Source of the DNA: Episyrphus balteatus
Lineage: Eukaryota; Arthropoda; Insecta; Diptera; Syrphidae
Direction: 5' to 3'
DNA: 64,000 nt
Assembly (NCBI RefSeq): GCF_945859705.1
Contig: NC_079136.1
Location: 124,152,028 to 124,216,027, forward strand
Shown piece after piece: positions 11,202 to 23,939 of the stretch. Each line of letters starts with the position of its first letter. The first letter of the stretch is position 1. The notes under the pieces are model-generated. The model saw nothing but the letters and a program-made list of their open reading frames with translations. It made no database searches and was not told the origin of the DNA. A program made the translations under genes and the position numbers.

Positions 11202-12290
11202 AAATAAATTTTTGGTTTTTTCAGGGATTTTTTTTTTTCAAGTTATTTAAAAAAAAATTTGGAATTTCTTGTTCTAAAATGTTGTCTCAAGTCTCGTTGC
11301 TTTTTGATAGATTTTTTTTCAAAAAAAACCAAACAAAAATATTAAATTCAAAATCTCGAATCCTTAAAATTCAGGAAACGCAAAACAAGGAAAACCACAA
11401 TAAGAATATTTGAAAGCTCATATCAAAAAACACGAAAATTAAAAAGTAAAAAAAAAACAATTTTAGAAATCTTGCAGCTTTTGACAGTAAAATTAGTAGA
11501 AAATCATAGAAATCTTAAAAACAGATTGGAGAAATTCTAACATCAACTTTTTTCAAATTCTGAAAAATCTAACTTAAACTCAAAATCTTAAATTCCAAAA
11601 TCGAGAAACAAAACGCCAAAAATATTTCCATTCATAATCGTAAAACAAAAAAAAAAAAAAATCAAAATTCAAAATCTAAATCACCGAGAATACAAAATGG
11701 CCAAGACACAAGACAAAAATTAAAATTCAAATTTTTTTTCTCCTAAAACCCCAATATCTTCAAATCACAAAAAAACAAAAAAATTTCCAATGCCCATAGA
11801 TACGAAAAGGGCAATACAAATATTGAAAACATAAAATCCTAAAAGAGAAAAATCCCCATAATTGCAATTTCATGAAAGTCAAAAATCAAGAAAATATGTC
11901 CATGAAACATTGAATCTCAAAAATTTTATTATAGAAAAAAAAAATTGTTTAAACAGATATTGTTAAATTCCCCTAAGAAACCCCTAATAAAAAATCGGAA
12001 AAATACAAAACGCCAAAATGTTACGAAGAAATTTTTTAAGTGTTCAAAAGAAAAAGCAAATCGTAAAAGTTTAAGACCCAAAATCCAATATTAATCAAAA
12101 ACAAAACTACTATAAAACGCAAAATAAAATCAGGATAGAATGTTAAAATCATAATAATGTATCTGAAATTTTTGGATACACTGAAATCACTTAAAATCTT
12201 AGCCAAAGAAATTGGTATGGCAAGTTCAAAATCGAGTAAACACTATTTTAATTCAAAGTCTCTGTGATTTCTTCGTTAAAAAAAAACTAC
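11202..12290. repeat. A-rich degenerate repeat stretch
   Basis: A long run of loosely repeated phrases such as AAAATCTCAAA, AAATTCAAAATC and CCTAAAA, with no fixed period. Open frames are Lys/Asn-rich and not credible. Confidence 0.5.
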
Positions 12291-13652
12291 ACCTCAATTA
12301 ACCGATAAAGAAAATGCCAGTTCAAATGTTTAATATGCAATTTAATTGAAGATTTCAACCTATTGTTCAATACAGTTGATTCAACTCTGTTCGATTTAAC
12401 ATATATCGTAAATTTCATCCTAAAAGTATGCCCCATTTTCAATATTTGAATGTAAATTCGAACGACTGTGACCGTTACAACTTTATATAAAACATTCACT
12501 ATGTCACTTCGATCACAAAGAAAAGAAAATTACGTTTCTGTTTAATTAGTCATCAAAAATACACACACACACACACACACACAAAAAGCATCTAATCTAT
12601 GAAAATGTTCTTTGAAATACCAAATGCACCTACGAGACTAAAATTTTGAGAAGCACCTTGTTCTCCCCAAAGAGCATCTGAAATCGAATTCATTCATTAA
12701 TCCTTTGTGTCAACCTTTGTGCGACGAACGACAACGTTGACCATGACAACAAAGAAGAATCCCTTCCAATCAACTTCAAAGAGGAAAATACCTTCTAAGT
12801 ACCTATAGCTTCATACTCAACATCCTTAATTCGTATTCGAAAAAAATCAGAGCGTGTCAAAATTTAATTCAATTGCAAGTTGTTCTCTCTCTCACTCTCT
12901 TTCCAGTATAAATTACAAATTTTATTAATTAAAATTTATCCCTACACATTCAGAGATTCAAATTCAAATTCCAGATACAGACACAGATTTAGATTGAAAT
13001 TTATATAGATTGATTGAAGATTCATTGCACAAGCGAGTGATTCACTCTCTACCAACTTGCCAATCGATCAAAATTCACATCGCCTACAAGTAAATCTCTC
13101 ATCGTCATCGGTGGCGTTTCGGTCGGCATCATGGGCGTCACATCGTCAGACTCGGTCGTTGTCGATTGTCTCTTCAGCTTTTGGCCACAAAATTTTGTGA
13201 ACTTTATTCAGATGGGGTACCACTAATCCAGTTTCTGTTCTAAATTTATGTAGGATGTGCAGGACATTAGCAGCACACAGCATCTTTCTATCATCATCAC
13301 CAACAAGAAAACAACATCAATACCATCCAGGAGCAGGCATGGACCAGAAGCAGTAGCAGGAGAGAGAGAGAGAGTAAATTCACAGAAACTTCCTCTTCCT
13401 TCCGACTTCAAACAGTGTAATTCGATTTTGAACTTGATCACGTTTTGCACCTGGATTTCCTAACGAAATCTTCTTCAGGTTTATTTTTGCCAAGTGAAGA
13501 GGGGAGAGTGGGAAAGAGGTGATACCTACCAAAACTTCGAAAAAGGTAGGCATCTCAATAAAGATGACGACGATGATGATGATGACGATGGTATAGAGTG
13601 CTTGAAGCTTGCAAAGTATATACAAAACAACAATAGAAAGACGAGATGAAGC

Positions 13653-13699
<47 letters not shown>

Positions 13700-14030
13700 A
13701 AGTTGAAGATACAAAAAAAAATTAACTGAAAACATCAACAACATTGCAAGAAAACTCACGGCGAGTTTAAAAAGATTATGTTTCACCCCACCCCCAGGAA
13801 AAGGAGAGTTGTCAGAGTTTCCTTTTCAAGTTTTCGTTTTTCCACTCGATTTAAACTATACCTTACAGACAATGGGTGGCAGTGAAAAACACAAGGGGAT
13901 AAATGGAAAGAGCAGCAATAAGGAAGCTGAATTGATACCCGTACTGTATTGGGTTTTTAGGAAAAATAAGAAAATTTAGATTTGTTTCGCAGAGTCGCAA
14001 AAAGTCAAAGTGAGAATGTGTTACAATCTT
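12291..14030. other. Unique non-coding island with microsatellites
   Basis: More complex sequence than its surroundings. It includes an (AC)11 tract (12561-12583), a GATGAC-rich tract (13564-13592) and a (CAA)16 tract (13652-13700). A block at 13100-13460 is relatively GC-rich, but its frames are short, overlap on both strands and match no family I know. Intronic or regulatory DNA is the likeliest reading. Confidence 0.55.
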
Positions 14031-14039
14031 CCCTACAGA

Positions 14040-14490
14040 TTATATATTATCCCTTAGCAACATTTCCTTTGCAACACTTCTTCTTATGAGATGTCGTGTT
14101 CCTAGGGCCTATGGACAAAGCCCTTATCCGACATATCACCAGGCGAGATTCCTGGCAACATGTTCTTTAACAATATATGCCTTGGTGATATGTAACTTAG
14201 TGCAAGTATGAAATGTACTTACTCTTATCCACATCAAGGGCTCAAGCGACATAAATGTTCTGTGCTGGTATATATTCTGCGTACAGCAAAATGTTCCTTA
14301 GCAACATGTTCAATAGTTTCAAGTAATCTAGTGACTTCTTTCCTAATTTAATTTTCCCTAAAGATATATTTATATCCCCTTGCAACATTTCTTAATTTCT
14401 TAGCAACATTTCCATTTTAATGAGAAGTTATGCTTAATAGCGCCAATGGACAAGAGTCTCCTTGCGACATATCCCTTAAAAGAATGTTGT
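14040..14490. repeat. Diverged tandem repeat with TTAGCAACATTTCC motif
   Basis: Two partial units about 340 bp apart share TTAGCAACATTTCC, then the words ATGGACAA and CGACATATC (14055-14135 and 14400-14475). Extra AGCAACATGTTC motifs lie between them. Motifs in reverse orientation recur at 21255-21430. Confidence 0.6.
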
Positions 14491-14564
14491 TTGCAAGCCC
14501 GTGTTTTTTTTTTTTTTTTTTTACATTCCAAAACAGATATCTTCGGTCTCAACTATCGAAACAA

Positions 14565-14800
14565 GTTTTAGATTGAATATATGAGATCATAGTGAAGAGG
14601 CCTGTCCATTTTGGTACAAAAATTACAAATCAATTTTTTTTTCAGATTTTGGGGAAAAAATTGCATTTTCAAAAATTCATTGAGTGAGACATCAAAGGAA
14701 AGGTCTCTTGAAGCCTTATTCGTGAGTAAAAACCAGACTTTTTTACGACGTCTGGTTGCTGAGTTATTCGCATGCAAAAATGTCGAAAATTGAATTTTTA
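14565..14800 (+). repeat. ~300-bp dispersed tandem family, single unit
   Basis: Carries the family landmarks in order: GGCCTGTCCATTTTGGTACA, TTCAGATTTT, GTGAGACATCAAAGGAAAGG, TCTTGAAGCC, GTGAGTAAAAACCAGAC, CGTCTGGTTGCTGAGTTATT. Same orientation as 43490-44460 and 62050-62660. It encodes no recognised protein. Confidence 0.85.
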
Positions 14801-16395
14801 AAAATGTCCTTCGAATCCATTCAATTTCACTAAAAGCTACTTTCTCGCATGCAAATCAATGTTTCCTCTCCAATTTCAAAGAATCTGTCCATCTTTTGTG
14901 ACATAAAACAACTTCAAGTCAGAGCAACTGGCACCGCCGCCATTCTTCAGCACAAACTTTGACCGCTAAAACAATCCATCACGCTTTTACGAAATGAATT
15001 ATGTTTTTATTCCCCACTGAACTTCTTCCTACCTCTACTAAAGTCTCCTCTCATTCGTCTAAATTTATTTTCGTTTCATTTTTTCGGTTCCACATTTCTA
15101 ATTTTGCGATGGATGTCACTTTAGTGTAAAAAGGACATCGACCTGACGACGACGATAAAGATTCAAGAACTCCCTCATCACCATCAGACTCATTATATTT
15201 GGAAAGAGGGTTTATAGTACGTAAGGTATGTAGCCCATTTTATGGTGGTGCATTTTCGGTGCACCTTGGCACCACCACCGCATTGTAACTGTAACTGTCT
15301 TTTGCACAAAATGTCAGTCACCGGTCCCCAAAAGAATCCACCACACTACAGAAAGAGTGAGAGCGAGAGTGAGTGAGAGAGAGAGAGAGAGAAAGAGAAA
15401 CCCCACCAAGCCAGCCGACAAACAAAAATAGAGGTGAGAAATGATAAAATAATTACGGAATTACGCAAATGCATTTCACCTTGTATAACGTTGTGGCTTT
15501 TACTTGAATGGTTTTTGTGGCAGCACCTAGGATACGAAAATAATCACACAGAAACTTTGCATTGTTGTCGGTTTTTCATGCTAGTGACTTGCAGCTTGAC
15601 ATTCATTCTTACCCCCTCCCCATTCCCCTGTTATAGCCTTTTTATCTGATGTGTTGCTTGTGACTGACTTGGCCCTTCTTTTGTTAATGTGCCAGTTCAA
15701 TCTACAACCTTTCCCGAACCGAGTGAATGAAGAAGGCAAGGCGTAGAACAATATGGTTAGGAGGTAGCTCTGAGGAGTAAGGAGAACGAAGAGTATAGAG
15801 TGAATAATTAAAATTGGAAAAAGCTTTCAAATTGCCTTATGTTGATGCGGAGAGTTCGGGATTGCCATCAGCATTAAGCTGCTAATAGGACACATTTCTC
15901 TTATTATGTGTGTGTGTGTGTGTGTGTTCCTCAAAAACTGTCTATGTCATGATTGAAATCGGAAACAAGGACACGGAAACGAATGAATTTTTGATTTTGA
16001 TTCGAAATAAATTGTGTTTTATATGTATGACATAATATTATTGCCTCACAATAAAAATCCCTTAAAATGACCCAAAGTTTTTCCCATCATCATACCGCAG
16101 TAAAAACAGAACCATCAGAATAAAGTAGACCACAACGCAGAGAGTCCAAAGGCGCACTTTATTGCTTCATGTTTAGCTATAACTTTATTTATATGTGTGT
16201 GCGGGATCATATAATATTTTTTGTGTAGAAAAATATTCATAAGCATAAATACGAGGAACATATAAGAAGGACTATCATAAAACCTGGAGCAATTCTCTGA
16301 AAAAAAAACGAAAACAAATCGAGACAAAAAACAAAATAAACATTTCGGTCCAACATGAACTGCAGTGCTGGCCACCAGGGACGTAGCCAAAAAAA
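14801..16395. other. Unique non-coding island
   Basis: No convincing exon. Holds a GA-rich tract (15357-15398), a (TG)10 tract (15907-15927) and a moderately GC-rich stretch at 15120-15320. Frames at 15434-15649 and 16115-16435 have no recognised domain and no supporting signals. Confidence 0.5.
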
Positions 16396-16399
16396 ATTC

Positions 16400-17420
16400 T
16401 AAGCAGCAAAAAACACATATATAGCTTCGCTTCATTGCGAAAGTTATTTAAGAGAGTTTTTCGTCATTTTCAATTGACTTTTATTGAATTATTTTATTGA
16501 TAACACAACTTCGCATCATTGCGAAGATTATTTGAGAGAGTTCTGGGTCATTTAAAGAAAACTTTGTATTTATTAGATTTAAGTTATTTTGCTGATAACA
16601 CAACCTTTCAAAGAATGCGAAATTAAAAGAGTTCTGGGTCATTTAAAGTAAGAATTCGTTGATAACACAACTTCGCAACATTACAAAATGTACTTAAAAT
16701 GATAAAAAAAAACTTCGCAACATTGCGAAGATGGTCTTAAAGAGCTCTGGATCATTTTATGTAACTTTTGTATTTACAAAACTAAATGTATTTTGTTGAT
16801 TATTTAATTTCGAACATTGTGAATATTGTTTAACAATCTAAGGTATTTTGTTAAAAATACAACCTCGCAACGTTGCGAAGAGTGTTTGAAAGACTTGTGA
16901 GTAGTTTTAAGAAAACTTTGTAATAATAAAATTTAAAGTATTTTGTTGATAACACAACTTCGCAAAAATGCGAAGATTTTTTAAAAGAGCTCTAAGTCAT
17001 TTTAAGTTAACTTTGTATTTTTAAAATTTAATGTGTTTTGTTGATAATACAATTTCGGATTATTGCGAAAATTTTTTTAAAGCGTTATGTGTTATTTAAA
17101 GTAAATTTTGTACAAAATTCAAAGTATTTTGTTGATAACACAATCTCGCAACATTGCGAGGATTGTTTGAGAGAGTTCTGGGTTTTTTTTTTTAAGAAAA
17201 CTTTGTATTAAAAAAATTCAAAGCATTCAAAGTATTCATCCTCGCAAAAATGCGAAAATTTCTTAAGAGATTTTTTAGGTCATTTTAAGTATGTACAAAA
17301 TGTTAAGTATTTTATTGACAACAGAATTTCGCAACTTTGCGAAGACTATTTTAAGAACTTCTGGGTTCCAAATGTGCAATGTTTTAAATATTTTTTAGCC
17401 AAAAAATAGTGTTAGAAATA
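16400..17420. repeat. Degenerate tandem repeat built on a CTTCGCA..TGCGAAG palindrome
   Basis: About twelve units of roughly 40-105 bp, each beginning with a variant of AACACAACTTCGCAACATTG followed by CGAAGAT. This is followed in most units by GAGAGTTCTGGGTCATTTTA and AACTTTGTATT. Palindrome centres lie near 16430, 16515, 16717, 16870, 16965, 17150, 17250 and 17335. Units are quite diverged, indicating an old array. Confidence 0.85.
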
Positions 17421-18041
17421 TTTTAAGTAACGTAAACACCAATACAATTTTATCACATTTTAAAAAAAATTTTAAATAAATAGTTTCAATGCGTAACACA
17501 CTTTAAAAATTCTAAAACGGTATTCGTTCTGTAAGGAAACTCTTCTTTTCACAATTTGCAAACTGGGTAAATTTAATTCAATTATTTAAAAATGAAAAAC
17601 TTTTATATAAAACTTCTTCGCAAGCTTGCGAAATTTTTCTTTTATTTTTTTTAAGAAAAAACAAACAGGATGAGTTTGAAAAAAAAAAAAAATGTGAAAA
17701 GTTCTTCATACTGATTACAACAATTTGCAACTTGCAATCGAAATATCATACTCTTCGCACTATCGAAATACACCTTACACTCAGGCGCACTTTAAACTTT
17801 AACCCAAAAAGTGTTTCTTGTGATAGTAAGAATTATAATTTGCAAAAAAGAAGTTGACATAAAGAACAGTAATGACAATAAAGAAGTTGATAGGATTTAT
17901 AAACCCTTAAACCGCAGAAAAAAAAAAATAATTTGCATTGTTTTAATTTAAACTTTGCAAAGTTGAAAATTAGACAATATCATTTCGCAAACTTCAGAAA
18001 GATAAATGTTACACTTCGCATTCTTTGAAAAGACAATAATC
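17421..18041. repeat. Scattered CTTCGCA/TTGCAA-rich repeat field, left part
   Basis: Continues the CTTCGCA theme less regularly (17605-17630 CTTCTTCGCAAGCTTGCGAA; 17750; 17980; 18012). The words CATTTCGCAAACTTCAG and TTGAAAAGACAAT also occur at 19640-19695, on the far side of the foldback. The foldback therefore appears inserted within this field. Confidence 0.6.
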
Positions 18042-19536
18042 CAGTTAAATAAGGGTTTAACCTCGGAATGAATGTTAGTAGAAATTTTTTTTGCTCAATA
18101 TCTTCCTTTTGCCATTCTATAACATATCTCAAAAGTCTAGAAAAATCTCATGTCCGCTTGTCGCGATTTCAAGGTCATATCGCGAAATGGAGATTTTCAA
18201 AATTAGCAAAAATAGGCTATGGTATTATATACACATATGATACATGATTTCAAGGTATTTTTTAATGCTGATTCCAAAAAATCTAAAATCAAGACAATCT
18301 GACGTCTCTGGAAAAAGTAATACCTGTTTTTCATCTGTCAACTCATATTATTATAACAGTTGCAAACTTACTGCCGAAAAACCCTTAAAAGTTATGGTAG
18401 ATGAACCAAATTTTGCATGAAGATTTTAGAATCCATCATTATTAAAAATCAAAACAATCCCTTACAAAAAATATATATACCTACGAAATAATGGTATTTT
18501 TTGATGGAGGGGCAAATTTTAGGATATGCACTAAAGAAGATTCTTGTTCATCTTAGGAATAAGTGCAAATAGGCTAGTTTTTTCATTTTAATCTTTGTTT
18601 GGATATTCTTTAACTACCCTCAAAAATCTAAAAAAATCTCATGTCCGCAAGTCCTAATTTTCTTGGTTTGAAAATAAGGTGCAGATTTTAAAAAATTAAT
18701 AAGAAAAGTTTAAATTTTTATATGTATACCAACATAAGCGACATGATTTAAAGGTATTTTTTAAAACTAATTCCAACAAAACTCACAAACAAGTCAACCT
18801 GACCATCCCTGAAAAGTAATGCACCTTATTCATGTTGATCTGACACAAATATCTGAAGTGTAGTTTTCAAATTTTTTTTAAATCTGCACCTTATTTTCAA
18901 ACCAAGAAAATTAGGACTTGCGGACATGAGATTTTTTTAGATTTTTGAGGGTAGTTAAAGAATATCCAAACAAAGATTAAAATGAAAAAATTAGCCTATT
19001 TGCACTTATTCCTATGATGAACAAGAATCTTCTTTAGTGCATATCCTAAAATTTGCCCCTCCATCAAAAAATACCATTATTTTGTAGGTATATATATTTT
19101 TTGTAAGGAATTGTTTTGATTTTTAATAATGATGGATTCTAAAATCTTCATGCAAAATTTGGTTCATCTACCATAACTTTTAAGGGTTTTTCGGCAGTAA
19201 GTTTGCAACTGTTATAATAATATGAGTTGACAGATGAAAAACAGGTATTACTTTTTCCAGAGACGTCAGATTGTCTTAATTTTAGATTTTTTGGAATCAG
19301 CATTAAAAAATACCTTGAAATCATGTATCATATGTGTATATAATACCATAGCCTATTTTTGCTAATTTTGAAAATCTCCATTTCGCGATTTGACCTTGAA
19401 ATCGCGTCAAGCGGACATGAGATTTTTCTAGACTTTTGAGATATGTTATAGAATGGCAAAAGGAAGATATTAAGCAAAAAAAATTTCTACTAACATTCAT
19501 TCCGAGATTTACCCCTTTTTTCTCCTTATTTTACTG
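18042..19536. mobile_element. Foldback element with ~630-bp arms, 1495 bp
   Basis: Arms at about 18062-18695 and 18871-19508 are reverse complements with only about ten differences visible by eye (roughly 98-99%). They are separated by ~175 bp. The ends read CAGTTAAATAAGG and, on the opposite strand, CAGTAAAATAAGG, each followed within 30 bases by CTCGGAATGAATGTTAG. Within each arm a ~490-bp unit is partly repeated (AAAATCTCATGTCCGC at about 18140 and 18633). No TA duplication is clear. The CAGTNAAA...CTCGG end resembles Tc1/mariner/pogo-type MITE ends, an inference only. Confidence 0.85.
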
Positions 19537-19850
19537 TATTACAACTAATTTAGATCATTTCAGTTTAAGTTGCAAACAAAATTTGCGAAGTTGCAAAAAT
19601 TCAAATTATTCGACCATGCAACTGAAAACTTTTAGGCATCATTTCGCAAACTTCAGGTTCATTTTTTTTATACTTCGCAAGCTTTGAAAAGACAAATGAT
19701 TTAGATCAAGTTGCAAATAAAAATTTTGCGAAGTTGCAAAAATACAATCATTTCTCTGTATTTAAAACACTTTTCAAACTTATGCTTTTTGCACAGTTTT
19801 GCAATTTCGCAAAGTACTATACAACTCTAAAGAGCTCCACCAAAACTACA
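19537..19850. repeat. CTTCGCA/TTGCAA-rich repeat field, right part
   Basis: TTTGCGAAGTTGCAAAAAT occurs at about 19583 and 19723, and ACTTCGCAAGCTTTGAAAAG at about 19673. It matches the field on the left of the foldback. The frames here are not credible genes. Confidence 0.6.
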
Positions 19851-21254
19851 AATTTGCTTATATTCCCCTTCCCCCCCTCTCATCAAACTACGCGATTGCT
19901 TTTAAACCCAACCAACCATTGCAAGCCCCATTCTATTACCCAAGGGGCTTAAGGGATGAGCCGCAACTTTAGCCAATCTCGGTTTTATTAGATCGTCGTC
20001 GTCGTACTCGTCGTCGTCGTCATCATAATCGGGCGTCAGAGCTATTTGAGTTTTGGGTGTGGTAGATGATCATAATTTAAGGACGCATATAAATTACTAG
20101 ACTTTCAAAGCAAAAAAAATGAACAAAAACAACAACAGTGTGTGAAGAGACCTTTGTGGTGTGCTATTCTATGTGTCGGGGAGGAGTTGAATGACATAAT
20201 GTGCAAATACACACTGAACAATGAACATGAACTTTGACGATGAACAGCAAAGGAATACCGCCTTAAGGTAAAGGCGCAAAACATTTAAGAAGGTCTCTCT
20301 TTATTTACATCGTCGTCGTCGGTTGTTTTGTTTTTCGCTAGTGCAAGAAGCTTGATTTCGATTGAAGGCGTTTACAAGCTACTTTTTTTTGCCCTCAATT
20401 CTATGCGGCAGCCGGAGGACGACGACGCACAAAATACTTTATTGGACATACATGTAATAAGCTATAAAATTTGCACCACAGCGCGTATACGTAATAACTT
20501 GTAGGTATGTATATCAAGGATATTTTTGGTAATTCTTTGCCGACGAGATTATCCTTAAGGACTCTATAAGTTTACCTACTTAGTATGTATGTGTGTTTGT
20601 TTGGTTGTTTATTTTTGCATTAAAATTAAATATGGAAAAAAATTAAAGCTGCAGAAGGATATTACGGGCAAAATGCAACAACATACACATGAAGCCAGTG
20701 CGAAGCAAACAACTATATGTATATGAAGAGCAAAGAAGGATGTTGGTTGAATGGATGCCAAAATGTTGATTGCTTCTCTGAGCGGAGCCAAAAAAATGGT
20801 TTACATAATAACATTATTTTGCTTTTTTTCTACTATACTGCAAGGGATTTAATGCAACATAAAGAGGGGCCAGGATTCTTTGCAGGATAAGGATGTTTTC
20901 TTTTTTCGTTTTTGTTAAGTGTGGCGCCATTAAGTTTATGTTTTAATCGTTTTATTCATTTTTTTTTGTGTCATTTTGTTTGTTTTCTTTTTATTTGATT
21001 CTCTGTCTATGCATTTAGTTATCCTGGAGTGCAATTGAGAGAGAGAGAGACCAAAAAATGAAGCAATTTGCATATAATTTGTCTGCAGACAAAGTTGTAA
21101 ATTGCTGTGTTTTATCTTTTAGAGTGTAAATGAGTTATAATCGAAGATTTGCGATTGTTAACCAGTAATTTATTTATGTTTTTTTTTTGTGAAATTAATT
21201 TAAATAAACTGACCAAATATTCAATGCAAAATTTTCTTGAATCTGAATCATTTT
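19851..21254. other. Unique non-coding island
   Basis: Complex sequence with GTCGTC runs (19992-20025), TATGTATG-type words and a GA tract (21037-21051). No exon recognised. The size and texture fit intronic or intergenic regulatory DNA. Confidence 0.5.
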
Positions 21255-21430
21255 GGTGGTTAGGGACATGTTGCTATGGAACATGTTGCTAAGAGAAATT
21301 CCATTAAGAAACACCACATTAGAGTAGATGTTGCTGCGTTACTTGAAGCTAAGGAACATTTTGTTTAGGAACATTTTTTTTTTTTTTGTAGGGCTATCCA
21401 CCAAGAAACATGTGGCTAGAGAACTAGATG
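21255..21430. repeat. AGCAACAT-motif repeat, reverse orientation
   Basis: GGACATGTTGCTATGGAACA, GGAACATGTTGCTAAGAG, AGATGTTGCTGCG and AGCTAAGGAACATT are reverse-complement forms of the motifs at 14040-14490. Confidence 0.55.
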
Positions 21431-21589
21431 TGGATAAGTGAACATTAATTTTCAATTAACAATTTTAAACCTTCAGCTACTATGGAACTTCTGTAAGGCT
21501 TTATTGAAGCAAAATTGTAAGTTGGGACCCTTTCATGTTGCCAGAGTACATTTCACTAGAAGACATTATTATTATAACTCAACAACTAG

Positions 21590-22665
21590 ACTTCTAAGAA
21601 ACGTTTGGTTTTTACGCATTTTTTTCGGATTTTTTTTTGAAAATCTAAAAAAAATTGATTTGTAATTTTTATATCAAAATGGACAGGTCTGTTCACGATG
21701 AACTCATATATTCAATTTTAAAGTTATTTTGAGACTTGGATCCGAAGAAATCAGCTTCGAAATGTAGAAAAAATCACGGGCTTTTAATTGCAAATAACTC
21801 AGCAATCAGACGTTTTTACTCAGGAATAGGGCTTCAAGAGACCTTTAATATGATGTCTCATTCGACGGATTCGGAAGAAATTTTTTAAAATGCTATTTTT
21901 TTTCGACAAAGGGTTAACCTTGATTTTTTCGAAAATCTGGACAAAAAAAGTTTTTTTTAAATTTTTGTACCAAAATGGACAGGCCTGTTCACTATAAAGT
22001 CATGTATTCAATCTAAAACTTATTTCGAAACTTGGATCCGAAGATATCTGCTTCGAAATGTAGAAAAAATCACGGGCTTTTAATTGCAAATAACTCCGCA
22101 ACCAGACGTCCTAGAAACGTTTGGTTTTTACTCACGAATAGGGCTTTAAATGACCTTTCCTATGATGTCTCATTTGACGGATTCGGAAGAAATTTTTTAA
22201 AATGCAACTTTTTCCGACAAGGGACCTTGATTTTTTTTCGAAAATCTGACAAAAAAAAATTGTATTTTTTGAACTCAAATGCAAAAGTTTGTTCGCTATG
22301 AACTCATATATTCAATCTTAAACTTGTTTCGAGACTTGGGTCCAAAGATATCTGCTTCGGAGTGTGAAAAAAAAAATACGGGCTTTTAATTGCATACCTA
22401 TTACTCAGAAACCAGACACCTTAAAAATTTTTGGTTTTTACTCACGTTTAGAGCTTCAATAGACCTTTCCTTTAATATCTCACTTGACGGATTCGGAAGA
22501 AATTTTTTAAAATGCAATTTTTTCCGTCAATTTTTGTCCGAAAATCTGAAAAAAAAAATAGATTTGGAATATTTGTACCTAAATAAATATTGTCAGTTCA
22601 CTGTGAGCTTTTATCTTCAAACCTAAACTTTTTTCGAGATTTGAGTCACGAGAAATCGATTTTCT
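21590..22665 (-). repeat. ~300-bp dispersed tandem family, about 3.5 units
   Basis: The CTCATATATTCAATCTTAAA landmark or its variants falls near 21704, 22003, 22303 and 22608, a period of about 300 bp. Each unit carries ATGTCTCATTYGACGGATTC, CGGAAGAAATTTTTTAAAAT and CTTTTAATTGCA. Orientation is opposite to the copy at 14565. Open frames in it are repeat artefacts. Confidence 0.9.
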
Positions 22666-23763
22666 TTTTCAAAGAATTAGAACAAATGGGTCAACAACTA
22701 ATCAATTGACTAAAATTTTGTCCCAATATCTCCTCCCATTTTCCCAATCTTTCTGCAACTATAGAATAAATTTCTGCCTCATTCCAGCATCTTCACCAAA
22801 AAAACTAGTAAGAAAAAACATATATATGCAAGAAAATCTCCTCAAAACCTTTAACGAAGACTTTGCTCTCGCACCAGATTTGCAACTTTTACAGGAAAGA
22901 TATTAAATATCCATTTTTTCCGTTAGCTCTTCCCTTCATCCTAACCTTCCATTTGCTAGGTCAAATAAATGTATATAAAATATAGAACTTTTATCCAAGC
23001 AAAATAAGAAGAAGAAAAAAGCAAAAAAAAAAAAAAACTTATATAATTCGTAAAAACGAAAAGTTTTCACTTAAGCAGCTCTGACGATAAGTGCGATAAA
23101 CACTCTATAAGAATATGAAAAATGCATTAGATATAGTCTTCGTCCTGGAATATAGTTTTATACTATACGAACGAATGCCATCATAGTCTTATGCTTGACT
23201 ATGACTTTGACTATACTACTTTTTGCTGGCTTGAGTTCCTTTTCATCGACTTGAACAAACTTCTCGTATTTCTAAACGGATTTGGTGCAGCAAACTTCTT
23301 TCCGAAGGATTTCAATATTCTACGTAGGACTATCGTAACCTCTCTTAAATGCTATAACCGTATCTAAATGCAAAAATTGCCTTTTCACACGCTTTTTCTA
23401 CCACCCCCCCACCCCTAACGGTTGGGGTGGTTGGTAGTCGCCCAACTCCCAGCTACGACTTATTTCTCAAAAAGTTAGTCTTCTTAAGGATATCAAACCT
23501 ATAAATAACAGCTTTGGTCATTAATTGGGTCTTAGAATGGCGAAAACTGCGGCGGGCGGCGAGACTTGGTGACAGATTGTTATAATGAACTTTGACAGAG
23601 TTTTTCTCCTTTTAATATAAGCCATTTATACTAAAGCCAAATAAAACTGAACAGAACGCATAAAAATGTCAATGAGTTTATAAAGTGAATAATACCCCCA
23701 GCAGTCTTTAGATGTCATCCAATTAGCTTCGGTTCCGTAAGACCATTTGATAAAAGTTTTGTT

Positions 23764-23794
<31 letters not shown>

Positions 23795-23939
23795 TTTGCT
23801 TCCCTAAGGAAGAGAGGAACAAATAATAAAGGACATTAAAATATCGACTTTGACAATACAAATCAGTCAAAGCCATTATCAAAGTGGCGCCACTAATACT
23901 TAAACGACTTACACTATCTCGTGGGTCGTAACTCATTTA
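22666..23939. other. Unique non-coding island
   Basis: No supported gene. Includes a C-rich patch (23402-23433), a GGCGGGCGGCGAG patch (23550-23562) and a ~30-base T run (23767-23793). Confidence 0.5.

Noticed and set aside
13526..13786. Minus-strand frame with poly-Leu and poly-Ser
   Set aside because: Made by the CAA and GAT microsatellites read on the opposite strand.
18042..19536. CRISPR-like or bacterial repeat structure
   Set aside because: The context is eukaryotic and the structure is a foldback with long arms, not short spaced direct repeats.
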